From assembly GCA_025677825.1 (NCBI GenBank), contig JAIXMO010000019.1, positions 372,001 through 436,000 on the forward strand: a stretch of DNA of 64,000 nucleotides, in the 5' to 3' direction. This DNA comes from Helicostylum pulchrum (taxonomy: Eukaryota > Mucoromycota > Mucoromycetes > Mucorales > Mucoraceae). Position numbers and translations under genes: made by a program. This document shows, piece by piece, positions 46,977-57,116 of the stretch. The notes under the pieces were generated by a model. It was given only the letters and a program-made list of their open reading frames with translations. It was not told the origin of the DNA and made no database searches. The first letter of the stretch is position 1; every line of letters starts with the position of its first letter.

Positions 46977-47734
46977 TTTGTGCTTTGCAACGTAAGTTTT
47001 CACAGCGCGAGGTTATTCTTCATTGGCATTTAAGATGGTGTGAAAAAATAGAAAAAATAAATAAATTGAGAGTCACGAACTCTATAAATAATATCCTAAT
47101 GCGTATTAAATAAAACTCAGTTTAAAACCACATCTCTTTCCCAACTCTTACATTATTGTTACACCAACTACCCTTTGTTAATAGAAGAGTAGCAAATATT
47201 CATTAAAAAATGAAAAAAAATAAACTCGGTAGTGTGTTTGGTAATCCTTCTTTCTTTCAATTGAGTTTTCAATTCAGCGTTAGTTTTTTCGGCCGTATTC
47301 AAAGTCTCTCTAACATTGTTTACTTGAATCTGGATTTTCAAAGCTACTAAAATTTGTGCTCGACTAGTTATCAAAGGTCAACTGAAGTACAGTGGTCGAC
47401 GGAATAGGAAATACACAGTAAATATACGCGTACTGTCATAACAAATGAGAATACGACATCGTAAGCCTGTATATATTGTTATTCCAAGTTAGATCGCCCA
47501 ACACATAGGAAGATGCTAAAGTGAAAAAAAATAATCATATATTGCAAAAGTAAAGGTTCATTACTTTAAATACAACCTGTCAAAAAATTATACCCTTTTT
47601 TTTTGTAACTGATGCTTTTGCCTTTTAATGCATTTTTTATGCGCTATTTGAAATAGTGGCTTAGACCTGCTTCGTCAAAAAAAGAGATTTTTTTCTCTGG
47701 TAGTCTTTTTCACTTTTTTTCAACACGCTATACG
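46977..47734. other. spacer upstream of TRF4-like gene with a coiled-coil fragment
   Basis: A minus-strand frame at 47168-47374 reads a helical run (VNNVRETLNTAEKTNAELKT) and could be the last piece of a lost gene, but it has no partner exons. The rest is AT-rich. T tract just upstream of 47735. Confidence 0.35.
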
Positions 47735-49396
47735 ATGGCAAGGTCAAAACGAAACAAGCACTCAAACGAAAGCAAAAAGGGACAGTATAAAAGAGACCAT
47801 AGTTATATTGATTATTCTGATGACGATAACAATGGTCTGTATGACGATGGTAAAATAACGCGCAGACACAATAAAAAACATAAGTAAACACTTTTTTTTC
47901 CAATAGATCGCATATCGATAGTTTCTTCTTCTTCAGGCGAATGTTCCGATTCAGATTCCCGTAGTGCATCTGTAACTGGCAAAAGAGTCGAAGAGGATTT
48001 TATTTCGTTGGCAGAAGTAGACGATCGTAGTAGACAACAAAAGCGATTTGAAGAAAGAACAATTTTAAAACGTAAACGAGAAGATACAGAGGAGGGCGAA
48101 GTAGACTCATGGGAATCTGACTTATGTTATCCCTGGATGGAATTAATGGGTTTTAATAGATTAAAACAGCCAATTTCTGCATCTCGATTGTAAAGTACCC
48201 TTTTTTTCTTGTATATTATATGTATTAACGTGCTACTGAAATTTAGACTGCAACGAGAAGTTACTTGTTTCTTACAATATTTAGAACCAACAGAAATCGA
48301 AATCAAACTTCGACAATATTTAGTACATCGTATTCGAGTAGCTGTTACAGAGAAATGGCCCGAGGCGAAAGTAGATGTATTTGGTAGTTTCTCAACTCAA
48401 TTGTATCTACCCAATAGTGATATCGATATTGTTGTTCAATTTCCATCTTCAGTACAAGTTCGACTTCGTAAACTGGCTGCTTGTTTAGAAGCAGAAGAGA
48501 TTTGTAGAGACCCACAAATTATTGAACAAGCAACGGTAAATATACACATGCATATATTTTTTTTAGATGGTATGTAGTTGACAAAAGTAACGTTTCTAGG
48601 TCCCAGTAATTAAATTTGAAGATGTAATGACAAAGTTAAAGGTGGACATTATATTGAATTCAACATCTGGTATTGATAGTGCAAATATGATCCAATCCAT
48701 GATGAAAAAATACCCTGGTGTGCGACCTATATCATTGATTGTCAAATATTTATTAGCTATTCGTAATATGAACGAAGTATTCACAGGTGGGTTAGGTGGA
48801 TATGCAGTAGTATGTCTTGTAGTGAGTTTCTTACAGGTAAAAGCAAAAAATAAAAAAATAACGATTTTTTATACAATGGAATTAATACAAAAAGAAAATA
48901 GATGCACCCAAAAGTTGCTTCTGGACAAATTGATCCAATGCAAAATTTAGGTGTTTTACTACTTGATTTTTTCCAATTTTATGGAATCAACTTTAATATG
49001 GATACAGTAGGAATTTGTGTTAACGGAACTGGATCATATTATGATAAATCACATATTACAAGTAGAGATGGTAGGTCTGTATTTTCTATTCGAGATCCTC
49101 AAGACAGAAAGAATGATATTGGAATGAAATCATATAATTCTACCAGTGTTGTACGATCATTTAAATACGCTTACCTGGCCATGACTAGGAAGGCCTTCTT
49201 ATTGGAACAAGAATTAGAACGAAATAACTTTATGCATCTGGATCCATCTACCATGGAAAATCATAAAAAGGCTTCTATTCTTGGTTCCTTTATTCATATA
49301 TCTTCTGAATTCATGAAACAAAGAGAATTAATGAATAATGTTTATGCTGAAAGGAGGTGGTCCGGTCAAGATGCTGCTAGTTCTTTCGATTTCTAA
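47735..49396 (+). CDS. TRF4: non-canonical poly(A) polymerase, Trf4/Trf5 (TENT4/PAPD5) family
   Basis: Nuclear nucleotidyltransferase; in yeast the catalytic subunit of TRAMP, adenylating aberrant RNAs for exosome decay. Five exons (47735-47849, 47907-48189, 48247-48535, 48600-48836, 48902-49396) give 472 residues. Catalytic motif GSFSTQLYLPNSDIDIVVQF supplies the first two Asp; the third is in KLKVDIIL. The PAP-associated domain has RPISLIVKYLLAIRNMNEVF, GGLGGYAVVCLVVSFLQMHP and NLGVLLLDFFQFYGINFN, all characteristic of this family. The first 150 residues are Ser/Asp/Lys-rich and probably disordered. Confidence 0.94.
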
Positions 49397-49491
49397 ATAT
49401 AAAACAAAACAAAACAAAAAAGTAATAATGTATGTAATAATAAACATATTCAGTTTAGAGATTTTTTATTTATTAAAGTATTACAAAAGAT

Positions 49492-50901
49492 TTAATCAAG
49501 TTTAAATTCCTTTTTTTCACCAATCTTGAGAGATTTATCTTGGTCATCAGAGCTTCTTCTACGGTCCTTAATGATGCTATCCATCTCCTTGGCTAATTCC
49601 TTGGATCTATCTGCAGGCGACATGTTATTCTGCCAGTGTTTCTTGGTATCATTAGATTGAATAAAAGCGTTCTTGTCTGCAGTAAGAGGTGCCCGTTTGG
49701 CATTAGAAGTACGAGGACTAGTATTATCATCAGAAGAGCCATATTCAGAGGGAGTAGAAGAAATAGCAGATAAACCGTCCCTACTATTCAAGTGGTTCTT
49801 TGCGGAAATACTTGTATTGTTATCACCGTGACCTGGAACAGGATTACTTGTTTGAGTCAAATTAGTAGAACGGCTCGCGTCTTTAACTGTGGTAGGGTGA
49901 ATGCCAGTCTTGCTATCAGCCATCATGTGTTGATTATTATTGTTATCAGTATTCATATCTCGGTTAAGTTCATTATGCTTGTCAGTATTTATACCGTGTC
50001 CAATATTGGTCTGGTTAATCTTATCAGCATTCATACCGTGGTCAAGATGATCCATACCAGTGGGACGGTTAGTACCTGAAATTGTAGAAGAATCATCTCT
50101 TGCAGGAACATGACTAGTATGACTAGTGTTCATAATATCATGATGGTTGCTTGGGTTGTTTGGTTGAACATTCATAGTGTCATTTTGGAGATTGGAGCCT
50201 TGTGTGTTCATAGTACCCTGAGATTTAATAGGGTTGTAATGTTGAGTGTTCGTAATGTCATGGTGATTATTAGGATTATAGTGTTGAGTGTTCATCATAT
50301 CGTGGTGGTTAGTAGGGTTGGTATGTTGTTGAATGTTAGCCATATCGTGTTGACCAAGAGGGTTTGTTTGTTGAATGTTAGCCATATCGTGTTGACCAAG
50401 AGGGTTTGTTTGTTGATTGTCCATAAGACCTTGGTGACTGCGCTGGTCCATACCTGTGGGTTGGTCCATACCTGTGTGCTGATTCATACCTGTGGGTTGG
50501 TTAAGCATATCATGGCGATCATTCTTCATACCGACGGGTTGATTACTTAAATTATGGTGTTGACCATCCATACCAATAGTTTGGTGATGTTGATCACCCA
50601 AGTTTGTAACTTGATCCTTCATACGAGTACCTTGATTATGCATGGGTTGTTGACCAGGCATATGAGTGAATGGCCTGTCTGTGTTGGTATGAGGGTTGCT
50701 CATATGCTTGCTTTGTCCGGCCATGTCAACAGGATGGTTGTCCATAAGAGTATGCTTAGCGCCCATATCATTATTTTGAGCTCTCATCATGCTATCTCTA
50801 CTATCAATGTTGGCACGTTGGTCCATTTCAGTACGACGGTTATTTAAATCAGTTTGTTGATTGTTCACATCAGTGTTTTGGTTAATATATTGATTGTTCA
50901 T
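49492..50901 (-). CDS. low-complexity Met/His/Asn/Gln-rich repeat protein
   Basis: Single exon, 469 residues. Roughly residues 1-330 are degenerate short repeats averaging 10-14 residues built on patterns such as QPTGMDQ, NPLGQHDMANIQQ (twice in perfect tandem) and NHHDIMNTQHYNP, with very high Asn, Gln, His and Met. The C-terminal 130 residues are more ordinary: Ser/Thr-rich, then KHWQNNMSPADRSKELAKEM and DRRRSSDDQDKSLKIGEKKE. No signal peptide. Composition suggests an intrinsically disordered, possibly phase-separating or metal-binding (Met/His) protein; neither is shown. RRSS is a possible basophilic-kinase site. Family unknown. Confidence 0.75.
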   Translation of the reverse strand: MNNQYINQNTDVNNQQTDLNNRRTEMDQRANIDSRDSMMRAQNNDMGAKHTLMDNHPVDMAGQSKHMSNPHTNTDRPFTHMPGQQPMHNQGTRMKDQVTNLGDQHHQTIGMDGQHHNLSNQPVGMKNDRHDMLNQPTGMNQHTGMDQPTGMDQRSHQGLMDNQQTNPLGQHDMANIQQTNPLGQHDMANIQQHTNPTNHHDMMNTQHYNPNNHHDITNTQHYNPIKSQGTMNTQGSNLQNDTMNVQPNNPSNHHDIMNTSHTSHVPARDDSSTISGTNRPTGMDHLDHGMNADKINQTNIGHGINTDKHNELNRDMNTDNNNNQHMMADSKTGIHPTTVKDASRSTNLTQTSNPVPGHGDNNTSISAKNHLNSRDGLSAISSTPSEYGSSDDNTSPRTSNAKRAPLTADKNAFIQSNDTKKHWQNNMSPADRSKELAKEMDSIIKDRRRSSDDQDKSLKIGEKKEFKLD

Positions 50902-51379
50902 GTTTTTTTTTATTATATTGTAAATATAAAGATAGTCGATACAAAGTTTTCTCGTTGTATTTATATGATTTTTTTATTTAAAAAAAAAAACTATATCAAA
51001 GTATCGTCATTCTGACATTTGTCGTATTTGAGACCTTGCCAATTAAAATCTAACCTGATTTTTTAATGCAGCTAAAAAAAAGACCATGACGTTAGGGCCG
51101 ACTTGCGTAACCTGACGACATGGATTTGTCCATTCCAAAAGTGAAATTTCGCGACACCGAACTATAAACTAGTAGCGAAATGGGTTATTTTTTTGTTTTT
51201 GTTTATCGTATTATTTGTACAGTCAGGCCTGTGAATTTTGTAGGTTCTTGTACAGAAGGAGCCAGTTTTTTATTTAAATCAGTATTGGAGTGACTGACGT
51301 TTTAATTGAAAGCGGGAAGCATTTCTTGGAAGAGCAGAACCGACTATAATTTTACTAATGTTAAAAAAAAAGAGTTACA
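50902..51379. other. spacer between repeat protein and decayed gene
   Basis: AT-rich, no gene seen. Should include the promoter of the repeat-protein gene. Confidence 0.5.
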
Positions 51380-52586
51380 GAAAAAGTTAATGATTCTTAC
51401 CCCGAAGGTTGGCTATTTTGAGTTGCTTGAATATACCATCTAAAAGTTTTTTGTTGATTCCAGAAACTCTGAAATATTTTAATGGCAGTCATACACGTCT
51501 CGACTCCACAAGTTGCTTCTCGCACCTATCATATCAAAGTCACTAAATGTCACCATCATATCTGCATATAATTTTACCATGAGCCACTTAGGCTTCCAAT
51601 CATGATTCATAGGGACGATGGCTTCACAAAAAAAAAAGGCTCTTTCTTGATTAGTATTGATTGGGGTTGATTTTCGGCAGCCTTGATAATAGTCGGTCAG
51701 AACATGGCGCATCATGTCTATAAACTTGCCTTCTTCAGGCAAAGCCCATAGCTTACGTGTGTCCATAAAGTTTTTTTTTTTTCATTCAGCGCATCATTCA
51801 GAAAGGAAATTGCGCCCTCACGACATTTGATGAACACATTTCTGTCTTGATCATCTCGATAATCTTCATACAGTAATTTTTTGAACCCGATGACAGACGT
51901 ATCTCAAACAAATCTCTGAGACTCCCATGGTCGCCTTGATTGAGTGCAGGCTTCTTGTGTGATATGAGGTTTTGTGAAGGAGTATGGTAGTCAAAACGTT
52001 TACCGTTCTTTACAAACGAATATTGGCTCTAGAAAGTTGGTATCAGCAGCTGGAATTTTACTATATGTGTATATCGCATACAATACTAATAATACCTTTG
52101 CTACGTCAGGGTTGGGGCTGAAAGGGTCGGCTGTGCCAAACAAGGGCTGATCTTACTGTTTTTTTGTACTGCCGATTGTTTCAATGGTGACCTCTTCATC
52201 TTCTACGACGGTGTTGTCACTCTAAAAGGTTTGGTTGTAACCACTATTTACGTTTTTTCGCTTTATAAAATAAAACTGCTATATAAAAATAATCTGCCTT
52301 GTTATTATTCTCTCTTCGCTTTCTGTTAGTGATCTAAAAAAACGTAGAAGATAATTAAAAAAAGGCTGTGCATTTTCATTGCAGTTAACTTCTGTTATAT
52401 ACCGTGAATGAGCTTTCTTCCTCGTCCTCATCAAGAGATCTCTTTTTTGACTCTTCTTCCGCCAAGCGGCTTTTTTTCAAAAATCAAAGCAGACGCAGTT
52501 TCAGCGTATTGGATGTAGGATTGTTCTTGATTGTCTTCAACACGCTTTTGTAGCTCCTTCTTTTGGTAATATTTTTTGAGATCCAT
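51380..52586 (-). pseudogene. decayed lineage-specific gene of unknown function
   Basis: A gene is traceable on the minus strand from ATG 52586 (MDLKKYYQKKELQKRVEDNQ) through broken exons: a block with EEESKKRSLDEDEEESS, one with SDNTVVEDEEVTIETIG and FGTADPFSPNPDVAK, one with NLISHKKPALNQGDHGSLRD and YEDYRDDQDRNVFIKCREG, and the open piece 51479-51766 (LWALPEEGKFIDMMRHVLTD). Frameshifts (for example after the Ala-Leu-Ile-Phe block near 52484) and an internal stop (near 52155) show decay. From memory, proteins with this kind of sequence occur as multicopy hypothetical families in Mucorales; I could not verify that. A repeat copy lies directly upstream at 52655. Confidence 0.6.
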
Positions 52587-52654
52587 GACGATTTTCGCGT
52601 CACTGCAGAAAGAAGAGGAAATATTGATACACGGTCAATTTACACGGTCGATTA

Positions 52655-52930
52655 AAAAGTGTTCCATATTACTTTTCACATACCTTTACGGATGACCATT
52701 ACTCCAAGAATAACCATATCGGTTTGTACAATCAGAAAACAGAAACGCGAAAACAAAAACATAATAACAGAAATAAATTAACAACTGAAGAAAAAGGAAA
52801 AAACTTCTTAAAAACAAGAATAAATATATATATGTGATAAAAAAAAGGATGATAAAATAGACCTATTTACTCGTCATGACTTCATATATTCGCATTTATG
52901 CGTTAAATTAATCATTTTTATTACACATGA
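52655..52930. repeat. dispersed repeat, copy 3 (diverged)
   Basis: Begins CGGTCGATTAAAAAG and TATTACTTTTCACATACCTT, matching the left blocks of copies 1 and 2, and contains the purine-rich middle and GATAAAATAG / CTATTTACTC blocks. It lies directly upstream of the start of the decayed gene on the minus strand. Confidence 0.5.
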
Positions 52931-53264
52931 GCGAATCCTGTTGTTCCAACTTGATTCACCTTTTTATGCAGATGAAACCAAATTGCGTGAGTGCAAGAAA
53001 AAGTAACAAAATACGTCATACTTTTTTGGATTGACTGTGTGGATTGGCCGTGTATCAAGAGTTCCCCAGAAAGAATGCAAGGATGAACAGTATTCGGACA
53101 AAAGCAGATCAGAAGTGGAAACGCTGTCAACGGGTTGCATCTTAATAGTATCGCTGACTTTTTTTAAGGACCTCTGCAACAATAAAGCGAATCCTTGAGG
53201 AGTTGACTTTTCAAATCTTTAGTCTATTATACCTGTACCAGTTGAGTGGTTAACCCGATAAAAA
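52931..53264 (-). pseudogene. fragment of another unknown gene
   Basis: Minus-strand frame around 52964-53182 reads LLLQRSLKKVSDTIKMQPVD and STSDLLLSEYCSSLHSFWGT before a stop. No proper start or exon partner. It sits between repeat copies 3 and 4, in the same position relative to copy 4 as the decayed gene is to copy 3. Confidence 0.35.
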
Positions 53265-53480
53265 GATGCATGGTTTGATTTGCACGGTCGATTAAAAAAG
53301 CGAGTAAAGTATTAATTTTTACATTTACCTTTTACGGATAACTAACGGTTTCTCCAAGAAGGGAGGGGGGCGTTTCGTAAGAGTACGAAAACATAAAAAG
53401 TAAAAAATCTTAATTAAAAAGAAATAAATAAATGATAAAATAGCGGTCCGTTTTTACTCCTGTGATCTATTTAACATTAC
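53265..53480. repeat. dispersed repeat, copy 4 (diverged)
   Basis: Shares CGGTCGATTAAAAAAG with copy 3, and GATAAAATAG and TGTGATCTATTTAA with copies 1 to 3. Shorter and more diverged; includes a G-rich patch at about 53360-53370. Confidence 0.45.
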
Positions 53481-54002
53481 AAATTGATTTCAATCACTGG
53501 AGGTAAGCGAGGTCATCTTGATTTACGAGGGATGTATATGGAATACGTTGCAGCTTTTTTGTCCCAGGTCTCGAGACTTGGAGAAACATATTTCATAAAC
53601 AACACGTACGTGAAAAGCACAGTTTAAACCTGCAACGACATGCTTGAAACTGGTAAAAATAAAAAATAGAAAGATACCTTGCAGTTGCAAATTCTTTGAT
53701 CTTTGTTCTGCTTCGGTCCAATAGTTACGTATGCTCGTGTTACTTTTGTAGGGTCTATCACTCAAACATAGCCCTTCTCTGGATTGTTTGTCCTGTTAGT
53801 AACGACGTGTTTTATATTACTTTGTGAGCCAAATACTATAAGTCTATGTAACATAGCTAATCAAGTTTTTAGTTTATCAATTTTTACATGGTTTGTGAGT
53901 GACAATTGTATCAATTGAGGGCTTTTGCTTAAGAAAAAACTTGCGCCAAAAAAAGTATTAGGATTGTATTATCATCATCGTTTTTTATTGTTAAATTATA
54001 AT
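53481..54002 (-). other. possible exon remnant and PEX11 3' flank
   Basis: A minus-strand frame from ATG 53765 (MSDRPYKSNTSIRNYWTEAE) reads plausible protein for about 30 codons, then low-quality sequence. It may be a first exon of a lost gene. Nothing else seen. Confidence 0.3.
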
Positions 54003-54938
54003 CTAAGCTAATTTATTCCATTGAGAGTTCATAGCTAATAAAGATGTAGTGATACTAGAGTAAAATATATATTAGTATAAATAGAGGTATACAGATAAAT
54101 ATAAAAGTAAATATTTACCCAGCTAAACCAACAATTCCTTCATCAGCCTTCAGGTAGCCTAAACCAGTAGAAGGAATGATGATATCAACAGCATCTTGAA
54201 TAAAAGCATATCTAGTATTATACTTGTCCCTGTTTTTTAAAAAAGAAAAAAAAAAGAGCGTGATCAATTCCAAGTATCCATTTTTTATTTTTGCATAACA
54301 CTTACTTGGCTAATGCCTTTTCTTGAGCCTTTAATTCAGCAATTTGAGCTTCTGATTTCTCTTCAGTGTTTACAATAGACTTGCGAGTCTTTTCGAGCAT
54401 ATGTTCACGAACACTAATTTGCTTAAACTTGTACAAACCTGAGATCAAGGAAGCAGCGATAGCGGCAAACCAACATTTTTGACCAAACTCAGTAATCTTT
54501 TTAATATTGGGAGACTTGTAAAAGTTGATAGAGTTGGACTTTATAAAAAAGGGTTAGTTCAACAAACAATACATTGGTAATAATAATATAAAAAAAAATA
54601 CTTACTAAAGCAAAGACTTCGGTGAGGTAATAGAAAGCCATACCGATTTGTTTGGCAACAGCAGTGAAACGCAAAATTTCATCCTTAATAGTCAAACTCT
54701 TGACACCAGTATGAGCAAACTCGACAGGCTTTAAGAGACGGAAAAACTTACGACCATTACCAAGATGAGTCTTCAAGTCTACCCAACGTTGGATGGTTTC
54801 CTGGGGAGCACCATGACGGAATAAATAGAAGGCATAGAAACGAGCAAAATATTGTACAAAACGACAAAGCTTCTCACGACCTACTGTAGTATTTAAATAA
54901 CGATTGAAGTGATCAACACCTGAATGAGTAAGAACCAT
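54003..54938 (-). CDS. PEX11: peroxisomal membrane protein Pex11
   Basis: Drives peroxisome elongation and division. Four exons (54938-54606, 54538-54306, 54229-54119, 54054-54003) give 242 residues. The N-terminus (HFNRYLNTTVGREKLCRFVQ) and HLGNGRKFFRLLKPVEF are Pex11 hallmarks; an amphipathic helix falls in the first 90 residues. A C-terminal hydrophobic segment near GLGYLKADEGIVGLAGITTS completes the usual layout. A Lys/Glu-rich coiled stretch (residues 145-185) faces away from the membrane helices. Intron phases all agree. Confidence 0.93.
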
Positions 54939-57116
54939 CTTGCTTATGAAAATAAAAAAAGGTCGTGTATGTAGAAAGGGGGGAAGAAGAAGAAAAACAG
55001 GAGTGTGTGAAGAGATGATCCTCATTCATATGAAGTTCGTGACAGCTTTTTCCGTTTACGACCATCCAATGACTAAAGGTTTTTCTCAGGTCCCGGTTGT
55101 ATTTTAACTGACAAAAACCAAATAGTATATTTTCAGAAATAGTAATCTATTCACTCTTATTCTTCTATTTTCTATTTAGCTTAATCTTGGGTTTACTATA
55201 CATGTTAAATATTAGAAGCGCATTGTATTTGTAAATACACTCGCATACTGGCGATAAAAATACTCGATAAGAATGCCTGTACTTAGTTAGTGCTATTGTT
55301 AAAGCATGTGACAAACGTCTTTCACATGTATTCATAATTTCATACACCAAGTATGATACTACGTATACGTATAATACTCTTAACTATACACGCAACATTT
55401 TTGTGTCTAGAGAGATCGACTAACTACCGAGATAAGTCGTTCTGTCTTTTTTTAAAAAAATATTATGATCTTCCGATTGCATTAAAAAAACATCCGATGT
55501 GTATATTTATAAACTGAGCTTCAAAAACGAGATGGTTTTTGTTGGAAAAGGGTATATTTTTTATACATCTTTGGGAAAACGTACTTGCCTAGTTTTCTGT
55601 CGCGTAAAAGAGATTCTGTCGCGTAAAAGAGATGAAAGCATAAGTACTGTCATATATAGACTAAGTGATATCTAGGTCATAATAAATCAATAGTTGGACC
55701 TGAATCTGTTAAAGTTATCTAGTGGATTTTAGACGTGAAACTTTAAGCAGTGCCATAGTTGAACTCAAATTTTTCCAGAAAATCAGATTTTGGGAAACCT
55801 TTTTATATATTAACTAACCAATGGAAGGCCAAATGATGCATTAAAAAAAATGTCTTTACGGGTTAGTGAATTTCAAATGAGTAATTTTAAAAAAGAAAGG
55901 TGTCCTGTACTACGTTGGAAACGTGGATATTTTTTACACAAACTCTGGGGAAATTTAGCTGGGATAATCACATACCGAGTAAAAAACAAGCAAGAAATTA
56001 TATCGTTTACGGTGCAAGCGTTTTTTTTTTTTTGTGCTTATTCCCAAGTTATAAGTATTAAAGCAATCGTAGGTCGTTTGTCCACTCTAAGCTTAAGTAT
56101 CACCGTAATATATAATGCAATATCTAGTTCATTTTAGTAGTACTCGAATTTTCGTATTGATATCACCGCCTATTACGACACCAGTACGCTATGTTAGTGT
56201 TCCTAGTTAGTTATTGTTTTTCTTGTGTTAAGTAACTAAAAAAGCAACGCGGTTCTATCAAGTATTTAATGTAGTTAAAAGTAAATAATTAGTTTAAAAA
56301 TACTTGACAAAGTATCAAGTATTTAATCATATCGCCAATAAAAAGATATTGATTTAAACAAGCAATATTTACTTTATCGATACCAGATATTTTGTTTGTA
56401 ACAAGAAAATGAGTATGAAATATTTATTCCGAAAAATACAACTAAAGTTATCAATCAAACTTTTTGTCTAACTGCTTTTATTTATTTTTTAAAAAAGTAT
56501 GATAAGCTTTTATTAACTCTTTTTGTCCTGTGATAAGCATCTCTGAAATTTCATAAAAAGATATATTTATGCCTATAAGGGAGATATATGTTTAAAGATA
56601 AGATAAACGGGGTTTTTTTTATCAACAACATTTGGGTATTGATTCTTTGAGCAGAGGTTACTGGGTGTAAAAAAGAACTGCTTCCAAGCTGGGTTCAATC
56701 ACTTTTTTTTTTTTTGTTCTCTTTTCCTGGCCAGCAAGTACCTTTAGTCATCGATCAAATGTGTTATCATACAGCCACCACATACTACATTTGTTTTGTT
56801 TTCAACTGTAATAATCATACCGAATAGCCCCCTCTCAAAATAGCTGACACTACGCTTTTAATAAGTATTGGAATTTAACAGAATGCCTGAGTGATTCACA
56901 TTATGGCATAAAGTTGCCACTACGTAAGTGACGTATATTTGTAAGCACAGATCAACATTAAAAAAAAATGGGGGTGCTACGAAACCTTAAAAAAAATTAC
57001 TCAAAATGTTTGAAAAAAGAAGTAATCGGAATTAAAGTATAACAGGTAATATAAAGCTCGAAAAGTGGGGATGTACTACGCTGAGGGAAAAAAATAATAA
57101 TTTTTATTATTATAGA
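54939..57116. other. 2.2-kb gene-poor region with short repeats
   Basis: Contains a perfect adjacent duplication CTGTCGCGTAAAAGAGAT (about 55598-55633) and two diverged copies of a roughly 45-bp segment (about 55538-55585 and 55914-55960, sharing GTTGGAAA, GTATATTTTTTA-type and GGGAAA blocks). The 95-codon frame at 55850-56137 crosses the second copy and is not credible. Confidence 0.45.

Noticed and set aside
49792..50847. Val/Ile-rich plus-strand frames
   Set aside because: Antisense to the Met/His/Asn-rich repeat protein; hydrophobic composition is a by-product of its CAT/AAT codons.
55850..56137. 95-codon plus-strand frame
   Set aside because: Crosses a diverged repeat and a T14 tract; no family features.
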